7,354 nucleotides of DNA, from contig DAONEV010000210.1 of assembly GCA_035403265.1 (NCBI GenBank), positions 1-7,354 of the forward strand, written 5' to 3'. A program made the position numbers and the translations under genes. The DNA comes from JAAYVZ01 sp035403265 (GTDB lineage Bacteria; Acidobacteriota; Thermoanaerobaculia; Thermoanaerobaculales; Thermoanaerobaculaceae). Under the pieces are notes generated by a model. That model saw nothing but the letters and a program-made list of their open reading frames with translations. It was not told the origin of the DNA and did not search any database. Of this stretch, positions 1-7,200 are shown piece by piece (the first letter of the stretch is position 1; each line of letters opens with the position of its first letter).

Positions 1-3000
1 CGCCCGCGCAAACCTTCACGAGGCGCTCGGCCTTGTCAACCGCCATGCCGAGCATGCTACTCCCGTCTCTTCGCCACGTCGCATGGCCGCGCGCGTCGTA
101 GCCGCCATGCTCGACATCGTAGATTGAGCCCGACGCCGTGGTCTTCTCGGGCAGGTTCTCGCCGAGCAGGAACCCGCGGTTGTCGTAGACGAAGCTCCGC
201 GACTGGTCGCCCGCCCCAGGCCCATCCACCTTCACCCCGATTAGACGGTCGCCCAGGTCATAGGTGTAGACCGCGGTGATCCAGCTCGGAGTGGTAGCCG
301 CATCGAGCTGCTCCGCAACCCCCGCGAGGCGCCCGAACCGGTCGCGGGTCTCCACAGTCGTGAGCTGCTTTTCCGACGTCTCGTCGAGCTTCACGTAGGC
401 CTGGCGGTTCGTCGTGCGGGCGCCCCGGTACGACATGACGACGGCATGACCGCCGCCGTCTGGTGGGGTGGTGGTGGTCGGCCGGCCAAGGGCGTCATAT
501 GCGAACGTGGTCCACTTGAGGCCCGCCGCAGCAGTGGCGTTGTTGTCCCACTCCGATCGCCTGTCGACCCAGCCGGACCCCAGGTACTCGGTGACGCGCT
601 TGGCCCACGAGCTGCTCCCCATCCAGCGCTTCTCGACCTTCGGGCGGCCGAGGCCGTCAAAGCGTAGCGATGCGCGCGCCAGGTAGCCGGTGGAGGCGGT
701 GTCGCACGGGTTGGAGGTGCTGTCCAGCCGCTTCCGCGTCATGTGCTCGACGCGTGCGTACTTATCCGTGTCGGTGTCGTCGATCATGCGGAAATACGCA
801 TGCTCGACACAGGCACCATGCCCGTACGGCGGCAGCTCGCGGGTGAGGCGGGCCATCACGTCGTATACGTACTCGGTGCACATCCCGGCGGTGTCACAGC
901 TCTTCTTGACGAGACCGGTGGAGGCGTCGACCTCACGGTCGAGGACCTTGAAGGAGAAGGGCGCCGGGGTGGCAAGGCTCAAGTCGACGTACCAGGACTG
1001 GGAGCGCACACCGTTCTGGTAGGCGTACCCCAGCTTGTAGCCAGGCGTCTTCGGGTTGGTGGGATCGGCGAGATTGACGCTGCACACGTGAGTGCTGGTC
1101 GGCAGCCCGGCGCTGTCACCACCGTAGCTCTCCTCGGTGACCACGTTACCGCGATCGTCCGCCGACTCGGTGAAGACAGCGAGGATGTCATTCCCGGAGC
1201 GGGCTCCGTTGCTGCTGGACAGAGTGCGGGTTCGCGTGAGGAACCCGTCGGTTGGGAACCCGCTCCCATCACGGTCGAAGCACGCCTCGGACTGCACCTT
1301 GGCGGTGTCCTCCTGCGTCCACTGGGTGTCGTAGGTTCCGAGGATCCACGGCTTGTCCATGGGCCAGCGGACACTGGTCGATCCAATGGCAGGGTCCTCA
1401 CCGACGACAAACACGGGGTAGCCTCCGGACGAGGGATTGAAGCCGGTGAAGGAGGTGCGGATGCTCTGCCCGGGGAAGCTCCCGTCTGTCGTGGCGGTCC
1501 GGTGATTTCCCAGTCCGTCGTAGCCGTCGTAGGTGACCCCGGCGAACCTACATGGCACGGTCGCACCGCCGGGAGTGCAGGGGCCGGTCGATCCATCAAC
1601 CGCATCATCGAGGTAGTAGGTACGCTCAGCAGTCCTGAAGCGGTTGATGTGCCGATACTCGACCCAGAGGACCGGTGTCGTTCCGAAGTCGTCGTGGCCG
1701 TAGCTTACAAAGGACTGTCGTAGCTTCATACCAGACAGTTCGCCTGCCAGCGGGTCGGTCACCGTCCCGCTGAAGAGCTCGCTTGAGAGGAATCGCTCCG
1801 CAGCGGCAGGATCACTCACTCGGCGTGTGTAGGGAAGCGAATACTCCCAAACCGGGAATTGGTACGGGCCTAAGGAGAAGTTCTGCGGACCAGCGATGAA
1901 GTAGTATGCGTTGTCATTGGCCTCCGGTGTGCGGACCAGCACTCGCCGCTCCATCGGAATGCTCGCCGCGAGGCCCTCCACCATGTCGTTCCCAACCCTG
2001 GTGAAATACTGCCACGTGGCGCCTCCGTCGGTGCTCCCGGTCCGCGCGGTCTTCGACGCAATACCACTCCAATCGTAAGAAATTCGCGCCGTGCACCGCT
2101 CTTCTGGGTAAGAAGGAACGCACGAAGGCTTGGATTCGTCCGCATACGCGAAGTATGCCCACCGTTGCCACGTCCACTCCAGGCTCCCACCGGTTGGCAG
2201 CACCAGCTTCTTGATGATGCCTGGGGTATCGTCCCCAGCAGAGTCCGACGGCCGATCAGAATAGTAGTCTGGCATCGACAACGACCAGTTGGAGTCCGGC
2301 AGGGTGACGCTGCTGAGGAAGGGCACATCGTTCGTCCCGTCGTTCAGCCAGTCGGGGCTACCAGTCAGGGGGTTGTCGTCGGTGTCGTTGTACGAGCGAT
2401 GGAAGGTTGGGAACGTGTAGTAGAACGAATACACAGCTTTGGTGGTTGTGGAGCCGAACGACGCCAACTTGAGCTTCTCGACGGTCCCGTTGGGACCAAG
2501 TTCCACGGTGTGCTCGCGCCCGCTACCCGAGCTGTCGGTCACGGTCCACCGTTCGTGGGTCTGCCCGCTCTCTTCCCAGGTGGAGTACGCCACGCTCATC
2601 CGGTTCCCATGAGCATCGACGATCTGCGCAAGGCGCCACTTGGTTGCCTGACCTGGAATGCCGGAGAACACGTAGCTCGTACCATCGGGGTACTCGACGG
2701 AGCGCCGGGGGGGGCCCCAGTCGGACCTGAGCCGGAGATGACTGCCATCCGTGGTGTAGCGCTTCGGACAATCCTCTGCGCCTCCCTGGCAGTTGGCAAA
2801 CACATGCTCCGAGCCATCGGCCGCGATGAACACCCACTCGCCTGGACGGAGGTTTCCGCTGGCGTCGTCCGGGTCGAGCAGCCGGCCGAGCGAAAGCGAC
2901 CACCCGAGACCGGCATTCGATGACCGGGCCGGCAGGGCACGGAGCCTCGAGCAGTAGTACCAGCTCTGGTTTGCAGAATCGTAGCAGGCGGGTGGCTCAC

Positions 3001-3292
3001 TGGGGTCCTCCCCGAGTTCCTTGAAGTCCCAGACGGAGGAGTTGTAGACAAGGGTGAAGCCGTAGGAAAGCCCTCCACCGACAGGGAAGCGTGGCCCGAG
3101 GGGAAGGGTCAACGTCACGTGACCGGTGGCCAGGTCGACTGAGTCGATGTTGCCGAAATCATAGAGCTTGTCGGCCGCAAGACCGCGTTCGAGCGGGGGG
3201 TCGTGCTGCGCGTGCACCGGCGAGACCAGCACCGCCGCGGCGAAGGTGATGGCCATGGCAAGGGTCAGAGCAAGTGGGCGAGGCCGTGCCAT
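1..3292 (-). CDS. Secreted RHS/YD-repeat protein, 3' end outside window
   Basis: The frame is open for 1,097 codons from an ATG at 3292 and leaves the window without a stop. Residues 1-28 form a Sec signal peptide: a basic start (MARPRP), a hydrophobic core, and a likely cleavage site VHA|QH. Residues 44-90 carry DFGNIDSVDLATG, then GGGLSYGFTLVYNSSVWDF, which resembles the start of large RHS-repeat proteins in GC-rich environmental bacteria (from memory). Residues 90-800 are not tandem repeats and hold closely paired cysteines. YD repeats begin near residue 804 (EYVYDVMARLTRE, FAYDALGRPTTT, VYTYDLGDRLIGV, FVYDNRGFLLGE). In this family such repeats wrap into a hollow beta shell, often enclosing a C-terminal toxin or adhesion tip, but that end is not seen here. 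The ATG has a Shine-Dalgarno (SD) sequence and a signal peptide right after it; Met13 is a weaker alternative start. Function (toxin delivery, adhesion or surface structure) cannot be told from this part. Confidence 0.9.
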   Translation of the reverse strand, partial: MARPRPLALTLAMAITFAAAVLVSPVHAQHDPPLERGLAADKLYDFGNIDSVDLATGHVTLTLPLGPRFPVGGGLSYGFTLVYNSSVWDFKELGEDPSEPPACYDSANQSWYYCSRLRALPARSSNAGLGWSLSLGRLLDPDDASGNLRPGEWVFIAADGSEHVFANCQGGAEDCPKRYTTDGSHLRLRSDWGPPRRSVEYPDGTSYVFSGIPGQATKWRLAQIVDAHGNRMSVAYSTWEESGQTHERWTVTDSSGSGREHTVELGPNGTVEKLKLASFGSTTTKAVYSFYYTFPTFHRSYNDTDDNPLTGSPDWLNDGTNDVPFLSSVTLPDSNWSLSMPDYYSDRPSDSAGDDTPGIIKKLVLPTGGSLEWTWQRWAYFAYADESKPSCVPSYPEERCTARISYDWSGIASKTARTGSTDGGATWQYFTRVGNDMVEGLAASIPMERRVLVRTPEANDNAYYFIAGPQNFSLGPYQFPVWEYSLPYTRRVSDPAAAERFLSSELFSGTVTDPLAGELSGMKLRQSFVSYGHDDFGTTPVLWVEYRHINRFRTAERTYYLDDAVDGSTGPCTPGGATVPCRFAGVTYDGYDGLGNHRTATTDGSFPGQSIRTSFTGFNPSSGGYPVFVVGEDPAIGSTSVRWPMDKPWILGTYDTQWTQEDTAKVQSEACFDRDGSGFPTDGFLTRTRTLSSSNGARSGNDILAVFTESADDRGNVVTEESYGGDSAGLPTSTHVCSVNLADPTNPKTPGYKLGYAYQNGVRSQSWYVDLSLATPAPFSFKVLDREVDASTGLVKKSCDTAGMCTEYVYDVMARLTRELPPYGHGACVEHAYFRMIDDTDTDKYARVEHMTRKRLDSTSNPCDTASTGYLARASLRFDGLGRPKVEKRWMGSSSWAKRVTEYLGSGWVDRRSEWDNNATAAAGLKWTTFAYDALGRPTTTTPPDGGGHAVVMSYRGARTTNRQAYVKLDETSEKQLTTVETRDRFGRLAGVAEQLDAATTPSWITAVYTYDLGDRLIGVKVDGPGAGDQSRSFVYDNRGFLLGENLPEKTTASGSIYDVEHGGYDARGHATWRRDGSSMLGMAVDKAERLVKVCAG
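2..883 (-). repeat. YD-repeat (RHS) region of the large secreted protein
   Basis: Residues 804-1097 contain successive, degenerate copies of the RHS pattern YxYDxxGRL. Visible copies are EYVYDVMARLTRE (807-819), LRFDGLGRPKVEK (876-888), TTFAYDALGRPTT (928-940), ETRDRFGRLAGV (981-992), VYTYDLGDRLIGV (1008-1020), RSFVYDNRGFLLG (1032-1044) and GGYDARGHATWRR (1063-1075). Spacing varies from about 25 to 50 residues, so the repetition is at protein level and does not form tandem DNA repeats. The region continues past the left edge of the window. Confidence 0.85.
2707..2714 (-). repeat. Eight-base C homopolymer inside the RHS coding sequence
   Basis: The coding strand reads GGGG followed by eight C residues, spanning codons for Gly193, Pro194, Pro195 and Arg196. 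It is the longest homopolymer I noticed in the window. A one-base slip here would shift the frame near the N-terminus of the RHS protein. The frame is intact as given. Confidence 0.9.
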
Positions 3293-3294
3293 GG

Positions 3295-3930
3295 CTACCT
3301 TCCCTCCTTGACCCAGTACTCGAGCGAGTCGGGGTTGATCGCGACCAGGACGTCGCCAGGCTGGTACCCACCAACTGCTTCGGTGGCGACTCCCAGAGGT
3401 GACAGGGCTCCGATGGGCATGGTCAGCGTTCCGTCGCCTGCACCATCACCGTCCGATGGCGTGCCATCGGCGAACCGCCCCACCGAAGCGCCAGCGCCGG
3501 GGCGTACCAGCATGAGCTCGTACCGGGACCCAGCCAGGCGGACCATGTCCTCGCGGACCTCCGGTTTGACGAGCAGCTCGCCGCTTCCCGGGGCCAGCTC
3601 GGCTAGCGGCATCGCTCCTGGTGTCACCACGGTCAGGCTGCCGGTCGAGAGGTCGACCAGAGCCCAGATCGACTGCACCACCACGACGTCCCCGAGGTCG
3701 ATGACGACGGACCCGTCCGAGTCCTCGTCCCGCACCAGGCCGTCGCGCCGAAGCACCCGGAGGTAGGTTCCGGGCCGGTCATGGGAAACCGTCATCCAGG
3801 CCAGCGTGCCACCAGGCGTCAGGCCTCCGACCTTCACTGTTCGTTCACCGAAATCGGCCGTCAGTGGAGCAGCCGAAAGCGTCGGAGCGCAGAGTATGAG
3901 CAGCAGGGTAATGATCGACCATCGGCGCAC
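3295..3930 (-). CDS. Small secreted protein of unknown function, coupled to the RHS gene
   Basis: This gene encodes 211 residues and I do not recognise a named family. The chosen start is a GTG at 3930, because it is preceded at five bases by AAGGGGA and opens directly into a signal peptide (VRRWSIITLLLILCAPTLSA, cleavage near residue 20-21). The open frame runs upstream to 4170, but that part lies across the promoter at 4028-4000 and reads as non-coding. The mature part is rich in Val, Leu, Gly and Asp, suggesting a beta-rich extracytoplasmic domain. Landmarks are GGLTPGGTLAWM (35-46), the acidic RDEDSDG (67-73), SIWALVDLSTG (87-97), a Gly/Asp-rich loop DGTPSDGDGAGDG (155-167) and GDVLVAINPDSLEYW (192-206). 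No membrane segment follows the signal peptide and no catalytic motif is evident. It shares a promoter with the RHS gene and precedes it by two bases, so a partner role such as export, folding or surface assembly is a reasonable guess. Confidence 0.8.
   Translation of the reverse strand: MRRWSIITLLLILCAPTLSAAPLTADFGERTVKVGGLTPGGTLAWMTVSHDRPGTYLRVLRRDGLVRDEDSDGSVVIDLGDVVVVQSIWALVDLSTGSLTVVTPGAMPLAELAPGSGELLVKPEVREDMVRLAGSRYELMLVRPGAGASVGRFADGTPSDGDGAGDGTLTMPIGALSPLGVATEAVGGYQPGDVLVAINPDSLEYWVKEGR
3303..3309 (-). promoter_or_regulatory. Shine-Dalgarno of the RHS gene, inside the upstream gene
   Basis: The coding strand has AAGGAGG, ten bases before the ATG at 3292. It overlaps the codons for the last residues (VKEGR) of the upstream gene, whose TAG stop (3297-3295) is two bases from the ATG. 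A second purine run, GAAGG, lies five bases from the ATG. The arrangement fixes the RHS start and suggests translational coupling. Confidence 0.75.
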
Positions 3931-3935
3931 GGCTT

Positions 3936-3942
3936 TCCCCTT
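3936..3942 (-). promoter_or_regulatory. Shine-Dalgarno of the small secreted-protein gene
   Basis: The coding strand has AAGGGGA followed by five bases and the GTG at 3930. It supports GTG 3930 over upstream in-frame starts, together with the signal peptide that begins at that codon. Confidence 0.6.
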
Positions 3943-3999
3943 CCCTGGCACCGCTGCGCCCCCCACAACACCGCGGACCGTCTCGCACGAACGGTGTTC

Positions 4000-4028
4000 A
4001 AAATAGAGCTCCTCCCGTTTCCTGTCAA
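4000..4028 (-). promoter_or_regulatory. Housekeeping sigma-type promoter of the two-gene RHS operon
   Basis: On the minus strand a perfect -35 box TTGACA (4028-4023) is followed by exactly 17 bases and a -10 box TATTTT (4005-4000, four of six consensus positions). The initiating purine would be near 3995-3992, giving a leader of about 62-65 bases before GTG 3930. The AT-rich -10 box stands out in this GC-rich sequence. It is read toward the small secreted-protein gene and the RHS gene, making them a transcription unit separable from the peptidase gene. Confidence 0.7.
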
Positions 4029-4112
4029 GAGATGAGATTGCTCCTGGCGCTCGACAAATTAGTGCGGGCTCGCCGAGCAACCCGTAGTACCCCTCACTGC
4101 GAACGGGCCGCT

Positions 4113-4134
4113 GAGCACGCGAGAGCGCACGCTC
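4113..4134 (-). terminator. Stem-loop after the peptidase gene, possible 3' end structure
   Basis: In the minus-strand transcript GAGCGTGCG and CGCGTGCTC pair around a four-base CTCT loop, giving nine pairs of which two are G-U. On the plus strand the same positions give A-C mismatches, so the hairpin is specific to minus-strand RNA. It starts 97 bases after the peptidase stop. No T tract follows, so it is not a classic intrinsic terminator. It could protect the mRNA 3' end or be chance in GC-rich DNA. Confidence 0.3.
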
Positions 4135-4230
4135 GAGATGACAACGCCGCCCGACCGCGATGGGCAGCACATCAAGTCCGCGTCGGATCGACCCGCCTGG
4201 CTCCGCGAGCGATCTGCTGCCGGCGCAGGC

Positions 4231-7200
4231 CTACCAGGGCAACGCGGACGGGTCGGCGGGGAGCTGCGACAGGAGGACCTCGACGGACCGGGCGAGCTGG
4301 ACGTCCCGATCGGGCGCGAGGTCGTCCTGCGGCGGCTGCTCGACCACCACGTCCGGCACCACGGCGTGGTTCTCCTCGTTGATCCCCGATCCGGCGACGT
4401 ACCAGCCTCGCCCGGGGAGACGCACCATCGAGCCGTCGACCAGGGTGGCGGCGTCAGTGGAGATCACCGCTCCGAAGGTCGGCGTGCCGACCACGCTGCC
4501 GCGCTTGAGGGTCTGGAATGCCCAGGAGAAGATCTCGGCGTTGGAGTAGCTGTCCTGGTCGCAGAGTGTCAGGGCCGGCCGGGTCCACGCCGGCATCGGC
4601 AGGCGCTCGGCGTCGGGGTAGGCCTTCGCCTTGGGGTCGGCCCCCCGGGGAACGGTCCAGGCGTGCCGGCGGACGCTGAGAATGGTCATGAGGTAGTCGG
4701 TGGTCCAGCCGCCGCCGTTGTTTCGGACATCGATGATCAGCCCCTGCTTGCCGTTCGCAGCAGCGAAGAGGTCGCGCTCGAACTCCTCGAGGGAAGGCTC
4801 GTCCATGCCCTCGATGTGGATGTATCCGAGCTTGCCGGCCGACCACTTCTCGACCAGAGCGCGGCGCTCCTTCACCCACACCCTGTAGCGCGCCTTGCGG
4901 ACCTGGTCGAGGGGGGCGGGAGTCAGCACGACATCGCGCTCCCCTGCCTTGCCCGCGACCCGAAGACGCACGCTCTGCTTGACCGTGTCCGCCAGCATCG
5001 AGTGGAAGTTGCGACCCGCGGTGACAGGCTCCCCGTCGACGGCGAGGATGCGATCGCCTGGCTGGAGATTGGCGTCGGTCCTCGCCGCCGGTGTGTCGGG
5101 CAGGACCTGGGTCACGATCACCGAGCGGCCATCGCTCGCCGGCTCGATCTCGACCCCGAGGGAGCCAGTTGGAACCGGCTTTGGCGCCCCGGCGGCCCGG
5201 AACCGCATGTGCGAGGCGTTGAGCTCGCCACCCAGCAGGTTCATGACCTCCTCGAAGTCCTCGCGGGTCGACGCGCCGACAGCCAGGGGGCGGTACCTGG
5301 CGTGGAGCGCCGTCCAGTCGGCACCGTGGAACGCCGGGTCGTAGAAGCCACGATCCAGCTCCCGCCAGGCCTCCTCGTAGACCTGCTCGCGGAGCGCCAG
5401 CCTGTCCACGTCATGGCGCGCCGAGAACGTCACCGGGTCTCCGGCCTTGCCCTCCAGGTCGGTGCTTCCGACCGTGCCCTTGCCGCTGCGGTAGAGCACG
5501 AGCTTGCCATCCCTCGAGAAGACGAGCTGCCTCGGGTTGGTGCCACCGGTGGTGAGGCGCTTGAGCTCCTTGCCGTCCCAGCGAACCTTGTAGAGGTCCC
5601 GCTCGCCCTCCAGATCGGCGCTGAAGACCACCGTCTTGCTGTCCGGCGACACCGCCAGGCCCTCCTCGTCGCCGGGGAGGGCCAAGACCAGTGCGGCCCG
5701 CTCGTGGATGCCGTCGAAGTCAATCGCGACCGGGCGCGTGGCCGGGACGCCCGCCTTGTCCGGGCTCCTGGGATCGGCCTTGGGCTTGTCGTCGGCCTTT
5801 TCGCCGGCCGGCTTCTTCTTCGCCTCGTCGTCCTCGGCCAGCGCCACCCACTCCTCGGGGCTGCGCTCGTCGTCGGCGCGAGTCAGGTAGACCGCCCACA
5901 CGTCCTGGGTGCGGGCGTGACGCTTCGAGAGCCAGTAGAGCCGGCGCCCGTCCGGCGACCAGACCGGATCCACGTCGACGCCGGGGTGCTGCGAGATGTT
6001 GACCGCCGAGCCGCCGACCGCTGGGACGATGAAGACCTCGCTGTTGGCCGCCTGGTCCTCACGGGAGAACGCCAGCCACTGGGAGTCCGGGGACCAGGCA
6101 AACGTGATCGGGCTCCAGTGCTCGAAGAGGACCCTGGGCTCGCTGCCGTCCGCTCGCGCCACCACCAGGTCACCCTTCCCACGGACCCATGCGAGGCGCT
6201 TGCCGTCCGGCGAGAAGCGGGGTAGCGACTCGTCTTGCGGCGTCTCCGTCAACCTCGACTCGGTGAAGCTCGCCGCCCGAACGAAATTGCCGTCGTCGCG
6301 ACCGGCGGGTGCTGCGACCATGAGATCGAGCTGGCCAAACCGGTCGGAGGCGAAGAGGAGCTGCTTGCCGTCCGGGCTCCAGATCACGTCCCGTTCGTGC
6401 GCCGGCGTCTCGGTCACCCGCACCGTCGGCGGCGGCGCCACCGAGGCCGCGTCCTTCCCCCGCCGAGCGACCACGAAGACATCGCCGGCCACCACCAGCG
6501 CCACTTGCTTGCCGTCCGGCGAGGGCACGACCTCCGCGGCGTCGGCCGTGTAGGTCCTGCGCTCGATCGCTGGCTGCAGCGCGTCGGCCGGGATCTCCAG
6601 CACCAGCTTCGCGGGCTCGCGGCTGCCGTCGGCCGGCACCGTGTAGAGACTGTCCCAGAGCTCGTAGGCCACCAGCCGACCGTCGCCCGACACCCGAGGG
6701 CTCCGCACGTCGGTCCCGGTGTGCCGCGAGAGCTGGGTCAGCTTCCTTCCCGGGAGGTCGAGCCGGAAGACGTTGCGGTCCGGACCGCCGTTGTCGGAAC
6801 GGAAGACCAACGCCTCGTTGCCCACCCACGACACGCCGTCCTCGTCCCAGTCAGTCCTCGTGAGCCTCTCGAGCCTGCCGGTCGCGATCTCGAACAGCCA
6901 GAGGTCGCGGTTGGCGGCGCCACGGTAGTGCCGGCGCTGGGCTGGCGTGCCTCCTCGCACCAGGGCCAGGTACCTGCCATCCGGCGAGGGCACGGCCTCC
7001 TGGGCCAGGATGCGGCAGGCCAGGGACTCTGTCCCCCCTGTCTGGGGAATCCGGTAGACCGCCGGCATGCGGTCGGGCGACTCGTGGCGCCGCGAGACGA
7101 ACACCAGGTCGGCGCCCAGCGCGCCCATGGCAGTGTCGGCGGCCTCGTGGAAGGTGAGGCGGCGGGGCTGCCCCTGGGGCAGGTCGACGATGTAGAGGTC

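Larger units (their letters stand above)
3931..4230. other. Intergenic region between peptidase gene and RHS operon
   Basis: These 300 bases separate the peptidase stop from the GTG of the small secreted-protein gene. They contain a stem-loop (4134-4113) and the promoter (4028-4000) on the minus strand, and a leader of about 65 bases before the GTG. The leader has only a weak five-pair inverted repeat, ACCGT/ACGGT (3995-3977). I see no additional gene, tRNA or repeat in it. Open frames crossing it on either strand have no supporting start signals. Confidence 0.7.

Noticed and set aside
743..1723. Plus-strand open frame of 326 codons
   Set aside because: It lies opposite the RHS coding sequence, which has clear YD motifs and a signal peptide. 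The plus-strand product shows no domain and no ribosome binding site.
1..3292. Frameshift or pseudogene in the RHS gene
   Set aside because: Codon-by-codon reading from 3292 to 2 gave 1,097 sense codons with no stop, and family-like sequence throughout.
3888..3891. Lipoprotein cleavage site at Cys14 (LILC) of the small secreted protein
   Set aside because: A lipobox needs Gly, Ala or Ser just before the Cys, and here it is Leu. A normal signal peptidase I site after residue 20-21 fits better.
3977..3995. Inverted repeat ACCGT/ACGGT in the operon leader as a riboswitch or operator
   Set aside because: Five pairs with a nine-base loop is common by chance. No conserved riboswitch core or longer dyad surrounds it.
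3931..4170. N-terminal extension of the small secreted protein to a GTG at 4170
   Set aside because: The extra 80 residues cross the promoter at 4028-4000 and would bury the signal peptide internally. GTG 3930 has both an SD and a signal peptide.
4138..6225. Plus-strand open frame of 695 codons antisense to the peptidase gene
   Set aside because: It is the mirror of a well-supported tricorn coding sequence in GC-rich DNA, where the opposite strand often stays open. Its protein is low-complexity Arg/Val/Gly-rich with no recognisable domain.
5945..6980. Recurring DNA string around TTGCCGTCCGGCGAG
   Set aside because: The copies are codons for the PSPDGK-type motif in successive propeller blades. 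They are explained by protein repeats and are not a regulatory or mobile repeat.
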